In this document: one piece after another, positions 27,820 through 36,494 of the stretch | Layout: every line of letters begins with the position of its first letter | How positions within the stretch are numbered: position 1 is the first letter of the stretch | Assembly (NCBI RefSeq): GCF_964026545.1 | Contig: NZ_OZ032156.1 | Span: 434,001 to 498,000, forward strand | Source: Candidatus Tisiphia endosymbiont of Dioctria linearis | GTDB taxonomy: Bacteria; Pseudomonadota; Alphaproteobacteria; Rickettsiales; Rickettsiaceae | Direction of reading: 5' to 3' | Length of the DNA stretch: 64,000 nt | Program-made: the position numbers and the translations under genes | Notes under the pieces: generated by a model | What the model was told of the DNA's origin: nothing | Databases searched by the model: none | What the model saw: the letters and a program-made list of their open reading frames with translations, nothing else

Positions 27820-28016
27820 TGATAACTTTCCAATCATGTTCTAAGTTACAGTTTATAATATCATCTTTTATTTTTACTGTTCCTTTCATGCAACCAAAGT
27901 AATTTTTATTAGTATCAACTTTATTTGAATCTAAAGGAACAATTTTAGCTATAGGCAATTTTCTTTTGGTTATAACAAAAGAACTATGGTTATTTTTAAC
28001 ATCATCTACTATATAT
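27809..28016 (-). pseudogene. VapB/Phd-type antitoxin remnant, 5' end missing
   Basis: Minus-strand reading FVITKRKLPIAKIVPLDSN, then FGCMKGTVKIKDDIIN and a final LEHDWKVINDQ stop. This is the C-terminal half of Phd/YefM-family antitoxins (T-x-R-x-P-x-A-x-[IL]-V-P, FGxMKGTV). No start codon remains; an in-frame stop lies just upstream. Confidence 0.75.
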
Positions 28017-28184
28017 TATGGTCATATAAAAGTATAATATTATGTTCTTCCAATCACAAATGCTTTCTTATAAAAACATTTGCTGTGCCTTGTATCGGCT
28101 CGACATACAAATCACCAACAGTAGTAGAGTCTCTATAGGCGAATCTCGATTAATGGAATATTCCCCCAGCTAGCCACAGCAAAA

Positions 28185-28352
28185 CTATCCATCGATAAAT
28201 TGTAACAGTAAGCATTTAAAAAGACGCAAAATGCCATAACCTTTATAATTAGCTTTGGATTCAATAGTTTTTAATTCTTTAAATTTACGATATTGATGAT
28301 TTGCGTTAACTAACTGATTTAGACATACCATCGTCATTTGATTCGAAGACAT
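28185..28352 (-). pseudogene. N-terminal transposase remnant (IS5/IS1182-like)
   Basis: Minus-strand reading of 55 residues from MSSNQMTMVCLNQLVNANHQ through YKGYGILRLFKCLLLQFIDG, then TAG. The YKGYG-LRLFKCLLLQF block is the N-terminal DUF772-type region of IS5/IS1182 transposases. The catalytic part is absent. Around it (28020-28184 and 28353-28420) only scraps are readable. Confidence 0.65.
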
Positions 28353-28420
28353 TCTACAACTCTCTTTTTTTCTTTTTAACCATTATACCATACCTATCTC
28401 TTCTTTCAACAGTCCCATAT

Positions 28421-29665
28421 CTACGCTGCGGGGTATAGAGGTAATTTTATTATAGAATGGGAATTGATGGATGGCGATATATCCAGTACACTAAGAATTT
28501 CAACAAGAGCTTTGGTAAGATCCTGAATCATTTGATCGGTATGGTTGGGTGTTGGAATGATTCTTAAGCGTTCTGTGCCACGTGGTACTGTTGGAAAGTT
28601 GATATGCTGAACATAAATATTATAGTCATTCAACAACATATTAGAGGCTTGTTTGGCTTTAATTGGGTCGCCAATAATTATTGGTATAATATGGCTATCA
28701 TTTTTAAAATAATTCACTTTAGCTTGATCAAAAGATTTTTTTACCTTGGCTATTACCTTTTGGTAAGTTTCCCTTTCTATATTAGAATTTTTTAAATGAT
28801 GAATACTTTTAGTTGCTGCCGAAGCGATAATTGGCGGTAAAGAGGTGGTGAATATAAAACCTGGAGCCGTAAGTCTTATAGAATCTATAATCTGACGATC
28901 CGCTGCAATATAACCACCAATAACACCATAAGCCTTGCCAAGGGTTCCCTGGACAATATTAATTTTATCAGCACAACCTTGAAGATCGGCAATACCAGCA
29001 CCATGCTTGCCATATAGACCCACTGTATGTACTTCGTCAATAAAAGTTAAAGCATTATATTTTTTAGCTAAATTCACTATTTTTTCTATTGGAGAAAATA
29101 ATCCGTCCATAGAATAAGCGGATTCAAAAACAATAATCTTTGGTCTATTAATATCTACCTTTTTAAGTAGTTCTTCAAGATGTTGAACATCAATATGTCG
29201 ATAAATATGTTTTTCAGCTTTTGAGTTACATATACCAGAAATAATAGAAGCGTGATTTAACTCATCTGAGAAAAAAACTATATTAGGCATTATTTTTGCT
29301 AGTGTTGCAAGGGTGGTATCATTGGCAACATAACCGGAAGTGAAGACTAAAGCTGATTCTTTATTATGTAGGGTTGCTAATTCTTGCTCTAATTCTATTA
29401 TGCAGCTATTATTGCCACCTATATTTCTTGTACCGCCAGAACCAATGCCATATTTTGCTGTAGCCTCTAGAGCAGCTTTGGTGACATCTGGGTGCTTACT
29501 CATTCCAAGATAATCATTGATACACCACATGACAATTTCTTTATCAACATACCAAGCGGACGGGAAATTATCTGCCTGCCTTTGAACAGGAACAAATTCA
29601 CGGTATCTGCCTTCTTGTTTAATTCTAGTTATGTGATTATCAAATATATTATTATAGTTAAACAT
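28421..29665 (-). CDS. hemA: 5-aminolevulinate synthase
   Basis: PLP enzyme condensing glycine and succinyl-CoA, the first step of haem synthesis by the C4 (Shemin) route of alphaproteobacteria. I prefer the ATG at 29665 (MFNYNNIFDNHITRIKQEGR) because GAGG lies just upstream; an ATG at 29686 adds seven residues. Seen: WCINDYLGMSKHP, GSGGTRNIGGNN, SAYSMDGLFSPI, FIDEVHTVGLYG, the PLP lysine in TLGKAYGVIGGY, and TTSLPPIIAS. At 414 residues it is slightly longer than the core family and looks intact. Confidence 0.96.
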   Translation of the reverse strand: MFNYNNIFDNHITRIKQEGRYREFVPVQRQADNFPSAWYVDKEIVMWCINDYLGMSKHPDVTKAALEATAKYGIGSGGTRNIGGNNSCIIELEQELATLHNKESALVFTSGYVANDTTLATLAKIMPNIVFFSDELNHASIISGICNSKAEKHIYRHIDVQHLEELLKKVDINRPKIIVFESAYSMDGLFSPIEKIVNLAKKYNALTFIDEVHTVGLYGKHGAGIADLQGCADKINIVQGTLGKAYGVIGGYIAADRQIIDSIRLTAPGFIFTTSLPPIIASAATKSIHHLKNSNIERETYQKVIAKVKKSFDQAKVNYFKNDSHIIPIIIGDPIKAKQASNMLLNDYNIYVQHINFPTVPRGTERLRIIPTPNHTDQMIQDLTKALVEILSVLDISPSINSHSIIKLPLYPAA

Positions 29666-29835
29666 TATATTAACCTCAATTGCCAATTGCTAGACAATTA
29701 GCAATTGGCTGTAAATATTATCGATCCTAAGCTTTGAAGCGATTCGATGCTTGATTTAAAAACAGAAAATTATAGAAAACTACGATTTCCATTAAAAACA
29801 TGATAAACTATTTTCTTTACAATTGACTATATCAA

Positions 29836-31830
29836 TTATGTACGTCCAAATAATCGCTCAATATCTTTGAGTTTGAGTTCAATGTAAGTTGGTCTACCAT
29901 GATTACATTGACCTGAAAAAGGAGTTTTCTCCATTTGCCTTAACAATTCATTCATTTCTTCAGAAGATAATTTACGACCTGCTCTGATAGAATAATGACA
30001 TGCATATGTTTCTGTAACATGTTCAATCAATTGAATCAAGGAAATACTTTCGCCAAGATCAGATAAATTATCTGCTAAGTCTTGAATAAGTTGGCTTATA
30101 TTGATATCTCCTAATAGGCTTGGAGCCTCTGATACAATGATGGATCGCTCGCCAAATTTTTCTATGCTTAAACCTAATTTAGAAAGATCTACCTTCTTAT
30201 TATATAATAAATCGGCTCTTTTGACATCTGGTAATTCTACTATCTCAGGTATCAGTAATCTCTGCTTAATTAATCCATTATTACTTATCGTCTGTTTAAT
30301 TTTTTCGTATCCCAAACGTTCATGGGCTGCATGTTGATCTACGATAACAATACTATCTGCTGTTTGTGATATTATATAAGTACCGTGCAATTGTGCTCTT
30401 GCCGCTCCGAGTGACACATTTTTGTGATCAGTATGAGTACAATCAGTTAGTGAGAAGTTGGTGACGTCGTCGCTCAATGCTCGCCTATTACTTATAGGCG
30501 TTGCTCCATCGCTCCTGTTATCCAACTCTCCTGAATTGACTATAGAGTCCTCTACTACCTCTACTTTAGCATGAGGTTCAGTCTTTATTAATGGCTGTTG
30601 AATATTAGAACTATTTTGGTTGGATTTAGGGAGAGTTAAATTCTGGACTCGATAAATACTGCTATTATCAGATACGTTTAAATTATGTGGGCTTAAATTA
30701 TCCTGATATATTTTTTTTGAAGAGCTAGGACTTTTTTGCCATGGTATATTTGTTTTAACAGCACTATTAGTAGTTGCCGTATTTCGAAAAAGACCTAAGG
30801 CAGTTGTGGCAATATTCGTTGAAACCATATGACTTTTAGTGGTAAGGGCATCCTTGATAGAGCTTATCAGCAATCCTCGTATGGTATTTGGATCGTGAAA
30901 CCTTACTTCTGTTTTGGCAGGATGAACATTAACGTCAAGCATTTGGGGATCTATCTGTAGAAACAGAACTGAAACTGGGTGTCTATCCCGAGCTAAGTAA
31001 TCCTGATATGCTACTCTTAAAGCGATTTGTAGTAATTTATCCTTGACTGGTCTGTTATTAACAAATAAAAACTGATCCTCAGCAGAAGCTCTATTAAAGG
31101 TAGGAATACTAGTAAAGCCATATACTGAAATTTCTGGTCTTTGTAGATTAATATGAACCGAATTTTCAATAAAATCATAACCTACTATATCAATTATTCT
31201 TTGCTTTAGAATTTCGTCAAAATTACCATCTTGCCCTTTTACTTTTAGGATATTTTTACCATCATGAGATAAATTAATACTGATTTTAGGATGAGCTAAT
31301 GCAATTTTCTTTATTACATCTACTGAAGCTGCAAATTCGGTTTTATCAGATCTTAAGAACTTTAATCTTGCAGGAGTAGCAAAGAATAAATCTCGTATTT
31401 CAATCTTAGTACCTTCGTTATGAATGGTAGGCTTGCTTCCTTTATTATTCCCACCACTAATTTGCATCTGATATGCTCTATCAGCTCCACGTGCCTTTGA
31501 AGTAATCAGCATCTTACTTACAGATCCTATAGAAGGTAATGCCTCTCCGCGAAAGCCAAAAGTGTGAATATTTAACAAATCTAGCTCATCAAGTTTAGAA
31601 GTAGTATGACGCTCTACGGCAATATTTAGGTCATCCTCAGACATACCTACTCCATTATCAGAAATAACAATAAGATTTTTCCCTGCTTGTTCAAGCATTA
31701 TATCTATCTTAGTGCTAGCTGCATCAATAGCATTCTCAACTAGTTCTTTTACCACCGAAGCTGGTCGTTCAATTACCTCTCCAGCAGCGATACGATTTAT
31801 AGTACTATCTGATAGGAGTTTTATCTTCAT
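29836..31830 (-). CDS. mutL: DNA mismatch repair protein MutL, RPE in linker
   Basis: 664 residues. The GHKL ATPase has ERPASVVKELVENAIDA, ISDNGVGM and GFRGEALPSIGSV. The C-terminal domain carries the endonuclease motif DQHAAHERLGYE (DQHAx2Ex4E) and GQCNHGRPT. It therefore looks like a nicking MutL. Residues about 429-463 ([20 protein letters not shown]...) are encoded by an RPE inserted in frame in the low-complexity linker between the two domains. The ATG overlaps the stop of the small upstream zinc-finger gene (TAATG), so the two are co-translated. Confidence 0.96.
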   Translation of the reverse strand: MKIKLLSDSTINRIAAGEVIERPASVVKELVENAIDAASTKIDIMLEQAGKNLIVISDNGVGMSEDDLNIAVERHTTSKLDELDLLNIHTFGFRGEALPSIGSVSKMLITSKARGADRAYQMQISGGNNKGSKPTIHNEGTKIEIRDLFFATPARLKFLRSDKTEFAASVDVIKKIALAHPKISINLSHDGKNILKVKGQDGNFDEILKQRIIDIVGYDFIENSVHINLQRPEISVYGFTSIPTFNRASAEDQFLFVNNRPVKDKLLQIALRVAYQDYLARDRHPVSVLFLQIDPQMLDVNVHPAKTEVRFHDPNTIRGLLISSIKDALTTKSHMVSTNIATTALGLFRNTATTNSAVKTNIPWQKSPSSSKKIYQDNLSPHNLNVSDNSSIYRVQNLTLPKSNQNSSNIQQPLIKTEPHAKVEVVEDSIVNSGELDNRSDGATPISNRRALSDDVTNFSLTDCTHTDHKNVSLGAARAQLHGTYIISQTADSIVIVDQHAAHERLGYEKIKQTISNNGLIKQRLLIPEIVELPDVKRADLLYNKKVDLSKLGLSIEKFGERSIIVSEAPSLLGDINISQLIQDLADNLSDLGESISLIQLIEHVTETYACHYSIRAGRKLSSEEMNELLRQMEKTPFSGQCNHGRPTYIELKLKDIERLFGRT
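30440..30545. repeat. RPE inside mutL
   Basis: TGAGAAGTTGGTGACGTCGT ... CTCCTGAATTGACTATA, the same family as 3109-3214. The left end is slightly eroded (CAGTTAGTGAG for CAATTGATGAG). It is open in the mutL frame, with no stop introduced. Confidence 0.88.
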
Positions 31831-31988
31831 TACTTAATTAACACAAATTTTTTACTACAATAAGGACACATAATAGAACCCTTGGCTGAATCAATTTCCA
31901 AATAAATTCTTGGATGATCATAAGGCGACTCTCTGCCAGAACATGATATTGATGTAGAGATAGTCTCAATAATTTCTACATTTTGCAT
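31830..31988 (-). CDS. Small zf-CHCC zinc-finger protein (52 aa)
   Basis: A short gene: MQNVEIIETISTSISCSGRE, then DHPRIYLEI and GSIMCPYCSKKFVLIK. The order C-x-G-x(n)-H-P-x-I-Y-L-x-I-x(n)-C-P-Y-C matches the CHCC zinc-finger family, related to the mitochondrial complex I accessory protein NDUFS6. A Zn2+ site is formed by Cys, His and two Cys. The stop overlaps the mutL start by one base. The biological role in bacteria is not established; a link to complex I is by family analogy only. Confidence 0.85.
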   Translation of the reverse strand: MQNVEIIETISTSISCSGRESPYDHPRIYLEIDSAKGSIMCPYCSKKFVLIK

Positions 31989-32094
31989 AAAATTAAAGCT
32001 ATATGAGAGTTTTTAGGATAATATCATTATAAAACAAAGTTGCATTTATTCAAAATAAAAATTAGGTAGATCAATGAAAGATTAAATTAATTAG

Positions 32095-32748
32095 TTATTG
32101 CAGGCAACCTCCTAGCCATTTTATTAAGTTATTGGCAAAAATTCTAAAAACTATTCTGCCAAGTATGATAATTATTATGGTGATAAGGAAACTATAAATA
32201 ATATCAGCTGGGTAGTGCATAGCAAAAGTAATACGTGATATCGCCACTAAAATAACAATCAAAATGGTTATAATTTTTTGTCTCATTGTTATATATGACC
32301 AAATACAGTAGGCAACCAATAATGCTAACCCAGAATGACTGCTTGGAAAACTAGACAAACATCTTTCAAGTTCAATATTAGCAATTGTTACAAAACTGTT
32401 AATAGGCAATGAGCAAAATGGTCTAGGTAGATTAACCGAAAACTTAAGTAGAGCATAAATACAACCGAATATCGTATAAATTATACCAATCATTACCATT
32501 TTATTATATATAGCCCAAAATTTGCTCTGACGATGATTAAAATCTTGAATCTTTTTTATCTGAATGTAAAAATATACGCAATATATCAAATAAACGATAG
32601 TAAAGTTGATAATATTAAAACAATAAGAGATGATTTGTAGAATATAAGCTATTATGCTAAAGTGGTTAGTTATTCTATTGATCCACAAGAATATCTCTTG
32701 ATTAAGACCTTGGAAATTATATAAAAGTTCAAACATTTTCAATTTCAA
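32095..32748 (-). CDS. PAP2-superfamily membrane phosphatase
   Basis: 217 residues with about six hydrophobic helices. The three phosphatase motifs are visible: KFSVNLPRPF (K-x6-RP), SFPSSHSGLAL (PSxH) and SRITFAMHYPADI (SR-x5-H-x3-D). Such enzymes dephosphorylate lipid phosphates at the membrane, for example undecaprenyl pyrophosphate or phosphatidylglycerol phosphate. It lies divergently from the MBL hydrolase gene, with 27 bp between the starts. A Met at residue 5 is an alternative start. Confidence 0.88.
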   Translation of the reverse strand: MKLKMFELLYNFQGLNQEIFLWINRITNHFSIIAYILQIISYCFNIINFTIVYLIYCVYFYIQIKKIQDFNHRQSKFWAIYNKMVMIGIIYTIFGCIYALLKFSVNLPRPFCSLPINSFVTIANIELERCLSSFPSSHSGLALLVAYCIWSYITMRQKIITILIVILVAISRITFAMHYPADIIYSFLITIIIIILGRIVFRIFANNLIKWLGGCLQ

Positions 32749-32775
32749 TTTTATTTGATTTAAGTAAATAATATT

Positions 32776-33522
32776 ATGCTAGAAATAACAGTACTCGGAT
32801 GTGGTTCATCACTTGGTCTACCGATAATTAATTGTGATTGTAGTACATGCACCTCGACTTCAAGTCACAATAAAAGAACTAGATCATCAATATATATGGA
32901 TGATGGTAATAGTCAAATTCTTGTTGATTTTGGTTTCGACATTAAGGAGCAGTTACTACGAGAAAAGATTAAAAAAGTGGGCAGTGCCATATTAACCCAT
33001 TATCATGCAGATCATGTTAACGGTATTGATGATCTACGTGTATTTCCATTCTTTCAGAAAAGACCTTTAGAAATTTTTACTGATAATGCTACAGCATTGA
33101 GAACTGAGAATCGTCACCAACACTTGTTTGCTCCGGATAGACTGATTGCAAGACCGGTAGATTTTTTCGCAAAATTTAAAATTAACACCATAGAGGTACA
33201 ATTTTTTAGACAGCATCATGGTCCTATAGATAGTTTAGGTATTAGAGTAGATGATTTTGTATATTCTAGTGATGTGGCAGATTTTCCGGCAGAGTCCAAA
33301 TCATTCTTAAGAAATATCAAAGTGTGGATATTAGATTGTATGGCATACGAATCTAATGATTGCCATGCAGGATTAGATAAAATCCTCCAGTGGGAATATG
33401 AATACAAACCGCAACAAATATTATTAACTAATATGAATCATTTTATTGATTATCACGAGATATCAAAAATATTGCCAAGCAATATAAAACCTCTATATGA
33501 TGGTTACAAATTTATAGTTTAG
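32776..33522 (+). CDS. MBL-fold metal hydrolase, PhnP-like
   Basis: 248 residues. The metal-binding motif ILTHYHADHVNGIDDLR (HxHxDH) lies near residue 76, with further ligands in FRQHHGP, SSDVADFP and NMNHFIDYHE. The N-terminal LGCGSSLGLPIINC and CSTC resemble PhnP/phosphoribosyl cyclic phosphodiesterase-type hydrolases. The protein is cytosolic and the substrate unknown. The stop is followed one base later by the ATG of glnQ, suggesting one transcript. Confidence 0.88.
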   Translation: MLEITVLGCGSSLGLPIINCDCSTCTSTSSHNKRTRSSIYMDDGNSQILVDFGFDIKEQLLREKIKKVGSAILTHYHADHVNGIDDLRVFPFFQKRPLEIFTDNATALRTENRHQHLFAPDRLIARPVDFFAKFKINTIEVQFFRQHHGPIDSLGIRVDDFVYSSDVADFPAESKSFLRNIKVWILDCMAYESNDCHAGLDKILQWEYEYKPQQILLTNMNHFIDYHEISKILPSNIKPLYDGYKFIV

Positions 33523-33523
33523 T

Positions 33524-34246
33524 ATGATAGTAGTTGATAAGGTTTCAAAAAAATATAGTAAAATTTATGCTGTTAAAGATGTTAGTCTTGAGTTCAAAAA
33601 AAAGGAAACTATAGCGATTATAGGTTCTTCTGGTAGTGGTAAATCCACTTTATTACGAATTATTAATGCGTTAGAAATACCTACTACTGGACAAGTGTTT
33701 GTTGATAACAAAAAGTTAACTCAAAAGAATAAAAGGAAGCTTTGCCTTAAAATTGGTATGGTTTTCCAATCTTTTAATCTTTTCCCACACTTAAATGTTC
33801 AGGATAATTTAATATATGCTCCTGTTAATATTTTGAAAATGCAGCAGATGACTGCCATTTCTAAGGCGAAAAAATTATTAGAGCAATTTGGTTTAAAACA
33901 AAAAGTTACTGCTTTTCCTATCAATCTATCTGGAGGACAAAAACAGCGAGTAGCCATTTGTCGAGCCTTAATGATGGATCCAGAGGTAATGTTATTTGAC
34001 GAGCCTACTTCAGCTTTAGACCCTGAAAATATTAAAGATATTATTGAAATTATCTCTTCATTAAAAAGTCAAATGACGATGATTGTTGTTACTCACCATA
34101 TCAAATTTGCCAAAGCGATAGCGGATAGGATAATTTTTATGAATCACGGGCAAGTTCTAGCCGATCAGCCAGCCGCAGAATTTTTTGAAAAGCCAAAATC
34201 TCATAGAGCAAGATTATTTTTAGAGAATATAGGTGACTTAATGTGA
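33524..34246 (+). CDS. glnQ: Amino-acid ABC transporter ATP-binding protein, GlnQ-like
   Basis: 240 residues. Walker A IGSSGSGKSTLLRII (about residue 36), Q-loop MVFQSFNLFPHLNV, signature NLSGGQKQRVAICRAL, Walker B VMLFDEPTSALDPE and switch His VVTHH. The Q-loop FNLFPHL sequence is typical of polar amino-acid importers. No permease or binding protein is adjacent. The TGA overlaps the GTG of the protease gene downstream (ATGTGA). Confidence 0.9.
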   Translation: MIVVDKVSKKYSKIYAVKDVSLEFKKKETIAIIGSSGSGKSTLLRIINALEIPTTGQVFVDNKKLTQKNKRKLCLKIGMVFQSFNLFPHLNVQDNLIYAPVNILKMQQMTAISKAKKLLEQFGLKQKVTAFPINLSGGQKQRVAICRALMMDPEVMLFDEPTSALDPENIKDIIEIISSLKSQMTMIVVTHHIKFAKAIADRIIFMNHGQVLADQPAAEFFEKPKSHRARLFLENIGDLM

Positions 34247-34947
34247 GCAATAAGAGTCTTATAAAGTTAACAATGCTTTTATGTATTAGTACGGTCATTA
34301 CCTTCTTGATACGTAAATTGGTAGATGCACAATTTCCTGGATTCTCTTGGAGTAGCCAGAAGAGTATATCTTGCTTTGTAATGATTTTGATTATTATCAG
34401 TATCGTTTATAATTTCTTCAATCAAAAGGGGGTAAAGATCGTCTCTATTCAGCTATTAATCTGGGGGCTAATTTTCTTGATCATAATTATTGGTTACGCT
34501 TTCAGATTTGAATTAAATTATACCACACAACGAGTCATATCCGTACTAATACCATCATATAATTGGGTCAATAAACAAGGAGAATTAGTGATTAGCCGTA
34601 GTAGCGACGGACATTTTTACATTGACGTACTGGTAAATGGAGTAAAAATTAAATTTATGATTGATACCGGAGCAAGTGATGTTGCCCTTACTACTAATGA
34701 TGCTAAAATGCTAGGATTTGACTTATCAAAACTACATTACACTAGAATTTACTCGACGGCTAATGGTACTAGTACGGCTGCCCCCGTGAAATTAGATAGT
34801 GTAGTGATTGATAACAGAGCTTTCTTTAGAAATATTGAAGCTCATATAGGCACTGGTGGTCTCGATATATCACTACTAGGTATGTCAGTATTAGAGCGTT
34901 TTAAAGGGTTCAGAATAGATCGAGATATGTTGACTTTAAGTTGGTGA
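34243..34947 (+). CDS. Retropepsin-like membrane aspartic protease (APRc-like, TIGR02281)
   Basis: 234 residues from GTG overlapping the glnQ stop. Three N-terminal membrane helices (LLCISTVITFLIRKL; CFVMILIIISIVYNFF; LLIWGLIFLIIIIGYAF) precede a soluble domain from about residue 105. That domain has the single catalytic motif FMIDTGASDVALT and the hydrophobic flap/psi-loop partner LLGMSVLERFKGF. One D-T-G-A per chain means dimerisation is needed, as in retroviral proteases. The same length and three-helix layout is known for Rickettsia conorii APRc, which processes outer-membrane autotransporters. Confidence 0.88.
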   Translation: MSNKSLIKLTMLLCISTVITFLIRKLVDAQFPGFSWSSQKSISCFVMILIIISIVYNFFNQKGVKIVSIQLLIWGLIFLIIIIGYAFRFELNYTTQRVISVLIPSYNWVNKQGELVISRSSDGHFYIDVLVNGVKIKFMIDTGASDVALTTNDAKMLGFDLSKLHYTRIYSTANGTSTAAPVKLDSVVIDNRAFFRNIEAHIGTGGLDISLLGMSVLERFKGFRIDRDMLTLSW

Positions 34948-34961
34948 AGATTTCGCCACTT

Positions 34962-35068
34962 TATAGTCAATTCAGGAGAATTTGGAGCTAGGAGCGATGG
35001 AGCGATACCTATAACTAATAGGCAAGCAACCAGTGACAACGTCACCAACTTCTCATCAATTGACTATA
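34962..35068. repeat. RPE after the APRc-like gene
   Basis: TATAGTCAATTCAGGAGAAT ... ACTTCTCATCAATTGACTATA, same family and orientation as 3109-3214. It lies 15 bp after the stop and could form a strong hairpin in the transcript. Confidence 0.88.
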
Positions 35069-35320
35069 CCATTTTGTAGTTGTGTTGAAGCAATAGCACG
35101 ATAATTGGATACTGGACTGAAAAGTCAAGGCAAAAAAATAATAATTTTGTTTCCTATTTTTGTATTTATTAGAATAATGTTAAATGTTTTCTGAGGTAAT
35201 ACCCCAATTCGGGATAGCAATAATTATTTTAAACCATCCTGATAAAAACCCCTAAATTTATTCTTCACAATTATTTACCTTCATCTATACTCTCATTTGT
35301 AGATATTCTAAGAGTAAATT
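35069..35320. other. Upstream region of nuoF, no gene seen
   Basis: AT-rich, no open frame of interest. It should contain the former nuoF promoter. A weak AAGAG precedes the ATG at 35321. Confidence 0.4.
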
Positions 35321-36278
35321 ATGTTACAAACTAGCAATAAAATTTTTTCTAATCTTAGTGGGCAGAAAAAATATGATATAATAAGTAGCAAGCAACGTGG
35401 AGATTGGGATAATACGAAAGATTTTATTATTAGAGGTAGAGAATGGATAATTGATGAAATAAAAAAATCAGGTTTGCGAGGACGGAGCGGTGCTGGATTT
35501 CCAACTGGTATTAAATGGTCGTTTATGCCTAAAGAACACCCGAAACCTAGCTATTTAGTGGTTAATGCTGATGAATCAGAGCCTGGTACATGCAAGGATC
35601 GTGATATTCTAAGACATGAGCCGCACAAATTGCTTGAAGGCTGTTTGCTTGCCAGTTTTGCTATTAACGCACATACTTGCTATATATATATTCGTGGTGA
35701 ATTTTATAACGAAGCATCCAATGTGCAACGGGCTATACTGTATTTCTGGTCACGTAAATAGACCATGTAATGTTGAAGAAGCTATGGGCATACCTTTAAA
35801 GGAGCTGATTGAAAAATATGCTGGAGGTGTACGTGGTGGTTGGGATAATCTGAAAGCTATTATTCCGGGTGGTTCGTCAGTACCATTGTTACCAAAGTCA
35901 CTATGTGAAGATTTGGCAATGGATTTTGATAGTGTGAAATTAGCTGGCTCGGCTCTTGGGACTGGTGGAATTATTGTTATGGATAATTCTACGGATATTA
36001 TTTACGCTATTGCCAGGCTTAGTAAATTCTACATGCATGAATCTTGTGGTCAGTGTAGCCCATGCAGAGAAGGCACAGGGTGGATGTGGCGAATTATGAT
36101 GAGATTAGTACGAGGTCAGGCAAAAATAGAAGAAATAGATCAATTGTTAGACGTGACTAAAATGATCGAGGGGCATACTATTTGCGGTCTTGGAGATGCC
36201 TCTGCTTGGCCTATTCAAGGTTTAATTCGTCATTTTCGTCACGAGATTGAAGAGAGGATATATTCAAAAAAAATGTGA
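35321..36278 (+). pseudogene. nuoF: nuoF (complex I NADH-binding subunit) with internal deletion
   Basis: The N-terminal part (residues 1-141) is normal Nuo[20 protein letters not shown] and [21 protein letters not shown]. It runs to NVQRAI and then leaves frame. From 35738 another frame continues with [29 protein letters not shown] and the Fe-S motif [13 protein letters not shown] with a final [10 protein letters not shown]. The piece between, normally about 100 residues with the glycine-rich FMN/NADH segment (GAGAYICGEETALLES-type) and the following loop, is missing, and the junction is out of frame. The gene should be non-functional unless an intact copy exists elsewhere or this is an assembly error. 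Confidence 0.9.
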
Positions 36279-36288
36279 AAACTTTTAG

Positions 36289-36445
36289 GCTCTGTGAACA
36301 AAATTCTAATTGTTTAGATTTTGAGTATTTTTAAGCGAAAATTAATAAGATTTTTGCCGGAATAGTTAGTTCTATTTCAAAAAAATCTTATAATTTGCAG
36401 CTAAAAAGAGTCGAAATCTAGTAATTTAAATTTTGTTCACAGAGC
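36289..36445. mobile_element. 157-bp MITE-like element (IS5-type ends), second copy
   Basis: GCTCTGTGAACAAAATTCTA ... TTTAAATTTTGTTCACAGAGC with internal hairpin AAGATTTTTGCCGG...AAAAAAATCTT. Inverted relative to 9081-9238 in its inner arms. Flanks TTAG/CTAG. It lies directly downstream of the broken nuoF. Confidence 0.85.
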
Positions 36446-36494
36446 CTAGATATAGTTGATTCATGACTACATCTGCTTTCTTTTCTATCAAATA

